From positions 124,001-188,000 of the forward strand of contig NZ_SWJZ01000008.1 of assembly GCF_005144475.1 (NCBI RefSeq): a DNA stretch of 64,000 nt. The letters run 5' to 3'. The notes beneath the pieces were generated by a model. That model made no database searches. It was not told where the DNA came from and worked only from the letters and a program-made list of their open reading frames with translations. A program made the translations under genes and the position numbers. Shown here in pieces: positions 55,964 through 64,000 of this stretch (its first letter is position 1; each line of letters begins with the position of its first letter). Origin of the DNA: Rhodobacter capsulatus (GTDB lineage Bacteria > Pseudomonadota > Alphaproteobacteria > Rhodobacterales > Rhodobacteraceae).

Positions 55964-57232
55964 ATGAAGAAGATCTCCCAGATCGGAAAGGCCTCGTTCG
56001 GCTGCGGCCCGCTGATTCAGCCGCTGTCGGAAACCGCCCGCCCGCTGCGCCAGCAGATCTTCGAGCGCGTGCGCGCCGCCGGGCAGATGGCCCGGGTGCA
56101 ACTGGCGAAAGAGCTGTGCATCAGCCCGGCCTCGGTCACCACGATCACCTCGGAACTGATCGACACCGGGCTGCTTGAGGAAGTGCAGACCCTGCGCGAG
56201 GGCGAAGGCGGCCGCGGCCGGCCCGCCGTCGCGCTGCGGGTCAGCCCGAACACCCGGCACGTGGTCGGCATCAAGCTGTCGGACCGCGAACACACCGCGG
56301 TTCTGGTCGATTTCGCCGGCAACATGATCGCGGGCGAGACGATCCCGCGCAGCCCCGGGGCGATGGGGATTGATGGCATCCTGGAAGCGGCCGAGCGGCT
56401 GCTGCACCGCGTCTGCGCCAAGGGCGGGGTCGATCGCGACGCCATTCTGGCGCTGGGGCTGGGGGTTCCGGGCTTTGTCGACAGCGAAACCGGGGTGGTG
56501 CATTGGTCGCCGGTGCTCTCGGATCGCCACGTCGGATTGCAGGCGGCGCTGCGCGAGCGGCTGGGCCTGACGGTCTTCATCGACAACGATGCCAATCTGG
56601 TGACCCTTGCGGAACTCTGGTTCGGTGCCGGTCGCAAGCTATCGGATTTCGCCGTGGTGACGATCGAACACGGTCTGGGCATGGGCTTCGTGATCAACCA
56701 CCGCATCTATCGCGGCGCGCGCGGGATGGGGATGGAGCTGGGCCATACGAAGGTGCAGCTGGATGGCGCGCTGTGCCGCTGCGGCCAACGCGGCTGCCTG
56801 GAGGCCTATGTCGCCGATTACGCGCTGGTGCGCGAGGCAAGGACGGCGCTGAACCTGCCTTTGGGCGAAACCCAGCCGGTCGGCGTGATGCTGGAAAGCC
56901 TCTTCGATCATGCCAAGGCGGGCAATGCCGCCGCGCGCTCGATCTTTCGCCGGGCGGGGCGCTATCTGGCGGTGGGGCTGTCGAACATCGTCAATCTGTT
57001 CGATCCGGCGCTGATCATCCTTTCGGGCGAGCGGATGCGCTACGACTATCTTTATGCGACCGAGACCTTGGCCGAGATGCACGAATTGATGCTCGACACC
57101 GGCCGCGACGGGCCGCGGATCGAGACCCACGCCTGGGGGGATCTGCTCTGGGCGCATGGGGCGGCGGCCCTGGCGCTGCATGAGCTGACCGAACAGCTGC
57201 TGGGCACCAGCCGGGAGATGGCGGCGCAATGA
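55964..57232 (+). CDS. xylR: ROK-family transcriptional regulator, probable XylR
   Basis: A 422-residue protein with an N-terminal winged helix (about 25-75: RVQLAKELCISPASVTTITS) and a ROK sugar-binding domain containing LGVPGFVDSETGV, VFIDNDANL, GMGMELGHTKV and the zinc motif CRCGQRGCLEAY. Divergent from xylFHG, it should repress or activate xylose genes in response to xylose. I took the ATG next to an in-frame GTG. Its TGA overlaps the ATG of the decayed gene that follows. Confidence 0.88.
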   Translation: MKKISQIGKASFGCGPLIQPLSETARPLRQQIFERVRAAGQMARVQLAKELCISPASVTTITSELIDTGLLEEVQTLREGEGGRGRPAVALRVSPNTRHVVGIKLSDREHTAVLVDFAGNMIAGETIPRSPGAMGIDGILEAAERLLHRVCAKGGVDRDAILALGLGVPGFVDSETGVVHWSPVLSDRHVGLQAALRERLGLTVFIDNDANLVTLAELWFGAGRKLSDFAVVTIEHGLGMGFVINHRIYRGARGMGMELGHTKVQLDGALCRCGQRGCLEAYVADYALVREARTALNLPLGETQPVGVMLESLFDHAKAGNAAARSIFRRAGRYLAVGLSNIVNLFDPALIILSGERMRYDYLYATETLAEMHELMLDTGRDGPRIETHAWGDLLWAHGAAALALHELTEQLLGTSREMAAQ

Positions 57233-57895
57233 AACGGGTTCTGCTCTGTCTGATCGCCTTTCCAGCCAGTGCAGAGCCGCTTTTCCTTGATGAGGCCGCG
57301 GGCCTGCCGCACCGTCGTCGGCGATGACGGCCGCCCCTCGACCGGCTGGCATCCGGAATTCGGCGATGTGGACAACGATGGCCGCGAGGATCTGTTCCTC
57401 TCCAAGGGCAATGTGGACCAGATGCCCGGCCTTGCCTCGCATGATCCGAACAACCTGCTGATGCAGGGGCCGGATGGCACGTTCCACGAAATGACCAACA
57501 AGGCCGGGATGGCGACGCGGGAACGGTCTCGGGGCGCGGCCTTGGCGGATCTGAACGGCGACGGACGGCTTGATCTGGTGGTGATGAACCGCCGCGCGCC
57601 GATGGAGCTTTGGCGCAATGCGACGGCGCAGAGCGGGAATTGGGCAGAAATAGAGCCTGTTCAGCCCGCGCCGAACCCGAATGCCGTGGGCGCCTGGGTC
57701 GAGGTGAAGACCGCTTCGGGCGTCAAGGCGCAGGAAATCACCGTGGGCGGCGGGCATGCCGGGGGCAAGGCCGGTCCGCTGCATTTCGGGCTTGGGTCCG
57801 AGACCTCGGCTCAGATGCGGGTGATCTGGCCTGATGGCACGGCGGGGGATTGGCAGCCCGTCACGCTGAACGGGCAGACCGGGATCCGCCGTTAA
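57229..57895 (+). pseudogene. Internally deleted CRTAC1/ASPIC-UnbV family gene
   Basis: Frame 57229 starts with a signal peptide (VLLCLIAFPASAEP) and FLDEAAGLPH, a normal CRTAC1 beginning, but meets TGA after 32 codons. The conserved C-terminal part continues in another frame from about 57310: GWHPEFGDVDNDGREDLFLS, ALADLNGDGRLDLVVMNRRA and an ASPIC-like PNAVGAWVEVKTASG. About 200-300 residues of FG-GAP repeats are missing at the junction. The remaining 208-codon frame has an ATG at 57269 but no signal peptide. The ATG overlaps the xylR stop, so it was once co-translated. Confidence 0.75.
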
Positions 57896-59244
57896 CGATC
57901 CACCGGCAAACCGCTTGGCACGGTGTCGGGCACGCCCAACCGCCCCTTCAGCGCGACAGGATCGGACAAAGTGGTCAGAAACGCCACGATCTGCGCGACG
58001 TGATCCGGCGTCAGCGCCAAGGGCGCAACCGCCGCGGCCTTGATCGCCGCCACCTCGTCCGGGGTGTCGAGGATCTTCCAATCCGGCTTCGTCTTCGGCA
58101 GCACCGGCAGCACGGCCTGCGTCCGGTCATAACCGGCCAGTTGATCGCCGCTGCGGGCGTGATCGGTGACAAAGGCGGCCAGGTCTTTGTGACTGCCCGC
58201 ATGCCCCCAGGGCCCGGTCTGCGCGACGTTGCGCAGGCTGGGCGTGCGGAAGGCGAAGATGTCGGCGGGGGTATTCGTCACCCGATAACGACCCTCGTCG
58301 CGGGAATGACGCTCGAACCGTTCCGCCTTGCCGGGGCCAAGCTGCGGTTCCCCCATCGCATGGAACGCATGATCGGTCAGGAACGGGCCGGAATGGCAGG
58401 TCGCACAGCCCGCCACGCCATAGAACAGATCCGCCCCCTTTGCCGCTTCGGGCTGAAACAGAGCCTGTTTTCGCAAGACCGCATCAAAGGAGCTGTCATC
58501 GGACCGCCATTCGAAAGCGACAAATTGCGCGATCGCGTTCGAGATGTCGGTGAAGGTGATCGGCCGCCCGGAAGCGATCTCGGGATAGGCTGTCTCGAAG
58601 GCCGTCTGATAGGCCGGAATGCCCGCCACCCGCGCCGAGATCCGCGCCCAGGCGCCATCGGGCCCGGTGATGAAGCCTTCTCGCACCGCCTTGGAAATCT
58701 CGTTTTCGTTGTAATGCCCGGCCATCTCGTCGGGCGACAGCACCGGAAACATCGTCTGCGCCGAGAGGATCGAGGCGAAGCCGGTCACCATGTCCTCCTC
58801 CATCGGCGTGCGCAGGCCCGAGGGCCGGGTCGGATCAACCTCGATCCGTCCGTCGTGAAACAGCACCTTGAACGGCGTGGCCCCCAGATTGAACAGCGCG
58901 GGCGCGTTGCGGGGAATGCGCTGTTCGGGCAGATTCGTCTCTGTCACATGCCGATCCGGGCCCAGCCCCACCGCGCCTTCGCCCAGACCCAGGCTCAGCC
59001 CGTCGCCGGTGCCGAAACGCGGATGGTGGCAGGTGGCGCAAGAGATGTTGCGATTGCCCGACAGGATCGGATCATAGAACAGATCCCGGCCAAGCCGCAC
59101 TTCGGCCATGGTGACCCGGCTGTAATCCGCCTCCGTCAGCCGCGCGGGAAGGTCGGCGGCCAGCGCCGCCCCCCCGAAAGCAGCCAGAAAAGAGCCTGTT
59201 TCAGCGGTTTTCCGACGAACGTGCCCATAGGTTGATCGCCTCAT
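57892..59244 (-). CDS. Di-heme cytochrome c peroxidase / MauG-like protein
   Basis: A periplasmic protein of about 450 residues with two haem-binding CxxCH motifs: SCATCHHPRFG near residue 70 and GCATCHSGPF near 260. Other family segments are PRNAPALFNLG, FRTPSLRNVAQTGPWGHAG and LTPDHVAQIVAFLTTLSDP. The signal peptide is short (FLAAFGGAALAA). Its start overlaps the aldo/keto gene by 44 bases and has no clear ribosome site; a G7 tract in the signal region could hide a frameshift. It is convergent with the CRTAC1 remnant, a common partner of MauG-like genes. Confidence 0.82.
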   Translation of the reverse strand: MRRSTYGHVRRKTAETGSFLAAFGGAALAADLPARLTEADYSRVTMAEVRLGRDLFYDPILSGNRNISCATCHHPRFGTGDGLSLGLGEGAVGLGPDRHVTETNLPEQRIPRNAPALFNLGATPFKVLFHDGRIEVDPTRPSGLRTPMEEDMVTGFASILSAQTMFPVLSPDEMAGHYNENEISKAVREGFITGPDGAWARISARVAGIPAYQTAFETAYPEIASGRPITFTDISNAIAQFVAFEWRSDDSSFDAVLRKQALFQPEAAKGADLFYGVAGCATCHSGPFLTDHAFHAMGEPQLGPGKAERFERHSRDEGRYRVTNTPADIFAFRTPSLRNVAQTGPWGHAGSHKDLAAFVTDHARSGDQLAGYDRTQAVLPVLPKTKPDWKILDTPDEVAAIKAAAVAPLALTPDHVAQIVAFLTTLSDPVALKGRLGVPDTVPSGLPVDR

Positions 59245-60229
59245 CCTGTGCGTGGGTGTCGATTTCGGCCAGTTCTTCGGCGGTGAAGGACAGATTGCCC
59301 AGGGCACCGACGCAATCCACCACCTGTTCGGGCTTCGATGCCCCGATCAGCGCCGAGGTGATGCCGCCCCGCAGCACCCAGGCGAGCGCCATCTGTGCCA
59401 GCGTCTGCCCGCGCCGCTCCGCAATCGCGTTCAGCGCCCGGATCTTGTCCAAGGCCTGCGGCGTCAGCGTGCCGGGATCAAGCGACTTGCCCTGCCCCGC
59501 GCGTGCCCCCGACGGAATGCCCTTCAGGTATTTCGCGCTCAGCAATCCCTGCGCCAGCGGCGTGAAGGCGATCGAGCCGACGCCCAGACCCGCAAGCGTG
59601 TCCACCAGCCCGTCGCGCTCGATCCAGCGGTTCAGCATGTTGTAGCTCGGCTGATGGATCAGCAAAGGCACGCCAAGCCCGCGCAGGATCGCCGCGGCTT
59701 CCCGCGTGCGCTCGGAATTATAGGACGAAATCCCGATATACAGCGCCTTGCCCGAGCGCCAGATCTGCTCCAGCGCGCCCATGGTTTCCTCGAGCGGCGT
59801 CTCGGGGTCGAAGCGGTGCGAATAGAAGATGTCGACATACTCAAGCCCCATCCGCTTCAGCGACTGGTCGCAAGACGCGATCAGATATTTCCGGCTGCCC
59901 CATTCGCCATAGGGCCCGGGCCACATGTCATAGCCGGCCTTCGAGGAAATGATCAGCTCGTCCCGCAGCCCCGCGAAATCGGTCTTCAGGATCTCGCCGA
60001 AAGCTTCCTCGGCGGAACCGGGCGGCGGGCCATAATTGTTCGCCAGATCGAAATGGGTGATGCCGAGATCAAAGGCGGTCCGGCAGATCGCCCGTTTCAC
60101 CGCATGGGGCGTGTCATGGCCGAAGTTGTGCCAGAGGCCCAGCGAGATCGCGGGCAGTTTCAGCCCAGAGGCCCCGCATTTGCGGTAAATCATTCGGGAA
60201 TAGCGGTTTTCGGCGGGGGTATAGGTCAT
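59201..60229 (-). CDS. gpr: Aldo/keto reductase, L-glyceraldehyde 3-phosphate reductase type
   Basis: A 342-residue NADPH-dependent reductase very similar to Escherichia coli YghZ/Gpr. Shared blocks are SLGLWHNFGHD, FDLGITHFDLANNYGPPPGS (catalytic Asp and Tyr), ELIISSKAGYDMWPGPYG (Lys), RMGLEYVDIFYSHR (His) and QPSYNMLNRW. It detoxifies L-glyceraldehyde 3-phosphate or methylglyoxal in that family. GGAGG lies six bases before the second of two adjacent ATG codons, which I chose. Confidence 0.93.
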   Translation of the reverse strand: MTYTPAENRYSRMIYRKCGASGLKLPAISLGLWHNFGHDTPHAVKRAICRTAFDLGITHFDLANNYGPPPGSAEEAFGEILKTDFAGLRDELIISSKAGYDMWPGPYGEWGSRKYLIASCDQSLKRMGLEYVDIFYSHRFDPETPLEETMGALEQIWRSGKALYIGISSYNSERTREAAAILRGLGVPLLIHQPSYNMLNRWIERDGLVDTLAGLGVGSIAFTPLAQGLLSAKYLKGIPSGARAGQGKSLDPGTLTPQALDKIRALNAIAERRGQTLAQMALAWVLRGGITSALIGASKPEQVVDCVGALGNLSFTAEELAEIDTHAQDEAINLWARSSENR

Positions 60230-60326
60230 CATGTCCTCCAGACTGCGTCAGAAGACCACAGGCCGCGCCGTCACGCAAGTTGTGCCCCGGCGCGCAATCG
60301 GCGATGCTGGCCCCAGCGAGGGCGGC

Positions 60327-61136
60327 ATGCGTTTTGTTTTTCGACTGCGGGACCGCTTGTCCCAGACCAACATCTTCCTGATCTCGGCCGGGGTGGCGTT
60401 CTATGCCATGCTGGCGGTGTTTCCGGGCCTGACCGCGACGATCTCGATCTGGAGCACGGTCGCCGATCCGGTCGTCATCCGCACCTATCTGGAGGTGGCG
60501 CAGAATTTCATCCCGCCCGAGGCCTATGCGATCCTCGATGCGCAGGTCAGCATGCTGCTGGCAGGTCCGCGCGGGGTGATCGGCTGGGGGACGCTCGTGT
60601 CCGTGCTGTTCGCGCTGTTTTCGGCGCGGGCGGGGGTGGATGCGCTGGTGCAGGGTCTGAACGTGATCCACGGGTCAGAGTCGCGCGACACCATTTTCGG
60701 CTTCCTCTTCGGGTATCTGATGACGGTGGCGCTGGTCGGCGTGATGCTGATGGCGATGGCCACGATCGTCGCCCTGCCGATCCTGGCGAATGTCCTGCCC
60801 TTCCATGCGGTGACGGCCGTGCTGCTGTCGGGCCTGCCCTGGATCGCGATGGTGCTTTTGATGCTGACAGTTCTGGGCGTGCTCTACCGCTTTGCCCCCT
60901 ATCGCCCGCGTCGCCGCGATCCGATCTTTTCGCTCGGCGCCGTGGTGGCGACCGTCGTCTGGGGCGGGGCCTCGATCGGCCTCACCGCCTATCTTGCGAA
61001 TTTCGGCACCTACAACAAGGTCTATGGCTCGCTGGGGGCGGTCATCGCGCTTCTGATGTGGCTCTATCTTGGCGCTTTTTCGGTCTTGTTCGGCGCTGCC
61101 TTGAACGCCGAACTTGCCGAGAAACACCGCGCTTAA
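60327..61136 (+). CDS. YihY/BrkB-family membrane protein
   Basis: An integral membrane protein of about 269 residues with six hydrophobic helices; [21 protein letters not shown] and the C-terminal [21 protein letters not shown] are the family signatures. Once annotated as RNase BN in error, its function is unknown. The frame is open to a start at 60231 that would leave no room for any promoter beside the divergent reductase, so the start at 60327 (MRFVFRLRD) is preferred, with low certainty. Confidence 0.85.
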   Translation: MRFVFRLRDRLSQTNIFLISAGVAFYAMLAVFPGLTATISIWSTVADPVVIRTYLEVAQNFIPPEAYAILDAQVSMLLAGPRGVIGWGTLVSVLFALFSARAGVDALVQGLNVIHGSESRDTIFGFLFGYLMTVALVGVMLMAMATIVALPILANVLPFHAVTAVLLSGLPWIAMVLLMLTVLGVLYRFAPYRPRRRDPIFSLGAVVATVVWGGASIGLTAYLANFGTYNKVYGSLGAVIALLMWLYLGAFSVLFGAALNAELAEKHRA

Positions 61137-62341
61137 AAGAACGCCTGCAGCCCGGTCACCGCCCGGCCAAGGATCAGCGCATGCACATCATGCGTGCCCT
61201 CGTAGGTGTTCACCGTTTCCAAGTTGACCATGTGCCGGATCACCTGAAACGATTCCGAGATCCCGTTGCCGCCATGCATGTCGCGCGCATTCCGCGCCGC
61301 CTCCAGCGCCTTGCCGCAATTGTTGCGCTTGATCAGCGAGATCATCTCGGGCGCGGCATTGGCCTCGTCCATCAGCCGCCCGACCTGCAAGGCCGCCTGC
61401 AGACCCAGCGTGATATCGGTGAGCATATTGGCCAGTTTCAGCTGGTAAAGCTGCGTCTGCGCCAAGGGCCTGTTGAACTGCTTGCGGTCGAGCCCGTATT
61501 GCCGCGCCGCATGGAAGCAGAATTCGGCCGCGCCCATCACGCCCCAGGCGATGCCATAGCGCGCCCGGTTGAGACAGCCAAACGGCCCCTTCAGCCCCTC
61601 GACGCCGGGCAAAAGCGCCTCTTCGCCAACCTCGACGCCGTCCATCACGATCTCGCCGGTGATCGAGGCCCGCAAGGAAAGCTTGCCCGCGATCTTCGGC
61701 GCCGAAAGCCCTTTCAGACCCTTTTCCAGCACAAAACCCTTGATCTTGCCGCCATGCGCCTCGGATTTCGCCCAGACCACGAAGACATCGGCGATCGGCG
61801 CGTTCGAGATCCACATCTTGGACCCCGTCAGCACATAACCATTGGCCGTCTTCTTCGCGACGGTCTTCAGGCTGGACGGGTCCGAGCCCGCATCGGGTTC
61901 GGTCAGGCCAAAACAGCCGATCCATTCGCCGCTGGCGAGTTTCGGCAGATATTTCCGCCGCTGTTCCTCGGTGCCATAGGCATAGATCGGATACATCACC
62001 AGGCTCGACTGCACCGACATCATCGAGCGATAGCCGCTGTCGACCCGCTCGATTTCCCGCGCCACCAGACCATAGGCGACATAAGACGCGCCCAGCCCGC
62101 CGTATTCCTCGGGGATGGTCACGCCCAAAAGCCCCATCGCCCCCATCTCGCGGAAGATCGCCGGATCGGTTTCTTCCTCGGCAAAGGCGCGAATCACCCG
62201 GGGTTGCAGCTTTTCCTGCGCATAGGCCCGGGCCGCATCGCGCAGCATCCGTTCTTCTTCGGTCAACTGGCCATTCAGGCGCAGCGGGTCATCCCAGTCA
62301 AACCGGGCAAGATCGGGGGCATCCTTGGGTTTCAGGGCCAT
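61133..62341 (-). CDS. gcdH: Glutaryl-CoA dehydrogenase
   Basis: A 402-residue FAD enzyme that oxidises and decarboxylates glutaryl-CoA to crotonyl-CoA in lysine and aromatic degradation. FAD-binding [16 protein letters not shown] and [16 protein letters not shown], substrate Arg in [11 protein letters not shown], and catalytic Glu in [20 protein letters not shown] are all in place. I chose MALKPK, with GGAGG eight bases before; an ATG four codons upstream overlaps that site. Convergent with the YihY gene by four bases. Confidence 0.95.
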   Translation of the reverse strand: MALKPKDAPDLARFDWDDPLRLNGQLTEEERMLRDAARAYAQEKLQPRVIRAFAEEETDPAIFREMGAMGLLGVTIPEEYGGLGASYVAYGLVAREIERVDSGYRSMMSVQSSLVMYPIYAYGTEEQRRKYLPKLASGEWIGCFGLTEPDAGSDPSSLKTVAKKTANGYVLTGSKMWISNAPIADVFVVWAKSEAHGGKIKGFVLEKGLKGLSAPKIAGKLSLRASITGEIVMDGVEVGEEALLPGVEGLKGPFGCLNRARYGIAWGVMGAAEFCFHAARQYGLDRKQFNRPLAQTQLYQLKLANMLTDITLGLQAALQVGRLMDEANAAPEMISLIKRNNCGKALEAARNARDMHGGNGISESFQVIRHMVNLETVNTYEGTHDVHALILGRAVTGLQAFF

Positions 62342-62431
62342 CTGGTCCTCCATGCGTTCGATGCTTTATGCGCGAGGAAAATACGCTAATCTACCGCTAT
62401 TCCGGCTTATGTCGATGCACGGAGCGCATAC

Positions 62432-63322
62432 ATGACCCTGCCCAGACGCTATATTCCCTCGGTCTCGCTGCTTGCCGCCTTCGAGGCGGTCTGTCGTCTG
62501 GGCTCGACCGCCGCCGCGGCGCGGGAATTGTCGCTGACGCAGGGCGCGGTCAGCCGTCTGGTGCAGAACCTCGAAGGGCAATTGGGCGTGCAGCTCTTTC
62601 GGCGCGAGGGGCGGCGGCTGATGCCGACCGAGGCGGCGCAGGCCTATGCCCGCGACGTGCGCAAGGCGCTAGAGCTCATCGCACGGGCCTCGCTCGGTCT
62701 GCGCGCCAATCCGGGCGGGGGTGTCTTGAACCTGGCGATCCTGCCCACTTTCGGCACGCGCTGGCTGGCGCCGCGGCTGGCAAGCTTTCTGGCGGAAAAT
62801 CCGGGGGTGACGCTGAACCTGGGCACGCGGCTGCGGCCCTTCGATTTCGCGACCGAGACCTTTGACGCCGCGATCCATTTCGGCACCCGGCCCTGGCCCG
62901 ATGCCGAGCAGATGCTGCTGTTCGAAGAACGCATCCTTGCCGCTTGCTCTGCAGATTTCGCCCGCAGTCACCCGATGCAGACCCCCGCGGATTTGCTCGA
63001 TCAGTCTCTGTTGCAGCTGGAATCGCGTCCGAATGCCTGGACGGCCTGGTTCGCCCATCACGGGCTGCAGGCGCCCGCCACCCGCGGGATCATGTTCGAC
63101 CAGTTCGCGCCGATGATGCAGGCCGCCGCGCATGGCGTCGGCATCGCGCTTCTGCCCGAGTTCCTTGCGCTGCCGGAAATCGCCGAGGGACGGCTGATCC
63201 GCACCCCGGGCGAACCGGTCTCGGGCGTCGGCGCCTATTATCTGGTCTGGCCCGCGGGGGTCACGCCCTCGCCCGCGCTGGTGGCGTTCCGCGACTGGAT
63301 CGGCCGCGCCGCAGCTCAGTAA
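62432..63322 (+). CDS. LysR-family regulator next to gcdH
   Basis: A 296-residue LysR-type regulator. The helix-turn-helix lies at about 13-60 (LLAAFEAVCRLGSTAAAARE, LSLTQGAVSRLVQNLEGQLG), followed by the effector-binding domain with GVGIALLPEFLAL. It resembles GcvA-type members. Divergent from gcdH with 90 bases between, it probably controls glutaryl-CoA degradation in response to glutarate, by analogy with GcdR. Its end overlaps tamB by seven bases. Confidence 0.88.
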   Translation: MTLPRRYIPSVSLLAAFEAVCRLGSTAAAARELSLTQGAVSRLVQNLEGQLGVQLFRREGRRLMPTEAAQAYARDVRKALELIARASLGLRANPGGGVLNLAILPTFGTRWLAPRLASFLAENPGVTLNLGTRLRPFDFATETFDAAIHFGTRPWPDAEQMLLFEERILAACSADFARSHPMQTPADLLDQSLLQLESRPNAWTAWFAHHGLQAPATRGIMFDQFAPMMQAAAHGVGIALLPEFLALPEIAEGRLIRTPGEPVSGVGAYYLVWPAGVTPSPALVAFRDWIGRAAAQ

Positions 63323-64000
63323 TCCTTCTCGAAAAAGACCCCGAGCGAGCTGTCCCCCGCCGAACCGACCGAGGCCTTGGCGGTGATCTGCTTCGTGATG
63401 TCAAGGTTCAGCGTCACCTCGGCCTGACCGGAACTGTCCACCGACACGTCGGAATAGACGTTCTTCGCCAGATACTTGCCCGCTTTCACCGTGGCATTGC
63501 CGCTGTCATCGGTGCCGACATCGAGATCATCAAGCCCAAAGCCCTGCCGCAGCTTCGACACGATCCCGTCGCCGCCCTTGCCCGCCAGCGTCGCCACCGC
63601 CGAGGCCAGCTGCGCCGCCTGCAGCGGCGAAAGCGTCGTCAGCCCCTTGTTGAACAAAAGCCGGGCCAGAACCTCTTCCTCGGGCAGATCGGGCGCCGAG
63701 GAGATGGTCAGATTGGGCTCGGTCGCCGCGCCCTCCAGCGTCAGGGAAATGTCCAGATCCTCCTGCGAGGTGGTCGCCTTGAACATCACCCAGGGCACCA
63801 GCGCGCCTTGCAACGCCACCTGCCCCTCGGTCAGATCGAAGCGCTTGCCCAGCACGTCCAGCCGACCGCGGATCAGGCTGAACTGACCGACCGGAACGAT
63901 GTTCGCCGTCGTGCCGGTGACCCGCAGCTGCCCGCCCAGCTCCGCATCCAGCCCGCGACCGCGCACGAAGATCTGTTGCGGCGCGGACACCGAGACATCG
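63316..64000 (-). CDS. tamB: Translocation and assembly module protein TamB, C-terminal part
   Basis: The last 228 residues of a protein that begins right of the window. GRLDVLGKRFDLTEGQVALQ, the acidic PDLPEEEVLARLLFNKGLTT, LSPLQAAQLASAVATLAGKG and the terminal SLGVFFEKDY match the DUF490 C-terminus of TamB. It forms a periplasmic beta-groove that, with TamA, helps insert outer-membrane proteins or move phospholipids. The N-terminal membrane helix is outside the window. Confidence 0.9.
   Translation of the reverse strand, partial: DVSVSAPQQIFVRGRGLDAELGGQLRVTGTTANIVPVGQFSLIRGRLDVLGKRFDLTEGQVALQGALVPWVMFKATTSQEDLDISLTLEGAATEPNLTISSAPDLPEEEVLARLLFNKGLTTLSPLQAAQLASAVATLAGKGGDGIVSKLRQGFGLDDLDVGTDDSGNATVKAGKYLAKNVYSDVSVDSSGQAEVTLNLDITKQITAKASVGSAGDSSLGVFFEKDY

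Noticed and set aside
59252-62389. 1045-codon plus-strand frame across the reductase, YihY and gcdH genes
   Set aside because: Long only because GC-rich codons leave few stops; three real genes with clear motifs explain the region.

Overview
The window is about 64 kb of GC-rich DNA with very dense, often overlapping genes. It looks like a purple non-sulfur alphaproteobacterium of the Rhodobacter group, and the gene content and order fit Rhodobacter capsulatus best. That identification is inferred from family-level similarity (FlbT/FlaF with an alphaproteobacterial flagellar layout, alphaproteobacterial Mic60-HemY next to HemD, rpsT-dnaA-dnaN-recF-gyrB), not from a database search. No phage, insertion sequence, integrase or CRISPR array was seen, so this is core chromosome.

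Layout. 1-1228: end of a malic enzyme and a ribokinase-family kinase. 1229-7350 (minus): pstSCAB-phoU-phoB, with a Pho box before pstS but no phoR. 7460-14662: a CbiX-like protein, a candidate structured RNA, EVE and YciI proteins, gpsA, tsaD, then hemD, Mic60 and a HemY-like protein on plus. 14706: tRNA-Thr(CGT). 14867-28287: a large flagellar island: rod, ring and export genes (flgBC-fliEQ-flgFGAH-fliL on minus), fliI, flagellin with flaF, flbT and a DUF1217 gene, flgN and flgJ, fliK with a 20-residue repeat array, and flgD. 28288-32760: ubiB, ubiE, mutM, an enoyl-CoA hydratase, rpsT. 33211-39444: dnaA, dnaN, recF, gyrB. 39478-46041: a flavin reductase, then motB, flgE, flgK, flgL, flgI. 46169-49828: a TetR regulator with a small HlyD/ABC exporter. 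49859-57232: xylAB and xylFHG on minus, with a divergent ROK regulator. 57229-64000: a decayed CRTAC1-type gene, a di-heme peroxidase-like cytochrome, an aldo/keto reductase, a YihY-type membrane protein, glutaryl-CoA dehydrogenase with a divergent LysR regulator, and the end of tamB.

How the genes work together. The two flagellar blocks supply most of the axial structure (rod, hook, hook-filament junction, filament, P and L rings), the export ATPase, the hook ruler and cap, and one stator protein. The C ring, MS ring, most export-gate genes and motA are not here. The second flagellar block has CtrA-type TTAA-N7-TTAA motifs before motB and flgE, pointing to CtrA control of motility. The xyl block is a complete xylose uptake and isomerase pathway with its own regulator. 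The pst block is a complete high-affinity phosphate uptake system under PhoB.

Most interesting observations: the structured RNA near 8.3 kb with two mutually exclusive folds; the HemD-Mic60-HemY cluster, where Mic60 is tied to intracytoplasmic membrane shaping; the fliK repeat array; the CtrA boxes; GC hairpins right after three highly expressed genes (pstS, xylF, flagellin); and the internally deleted CRTAC1 gene. I did not find a clearly new defence or biosynthetic system.
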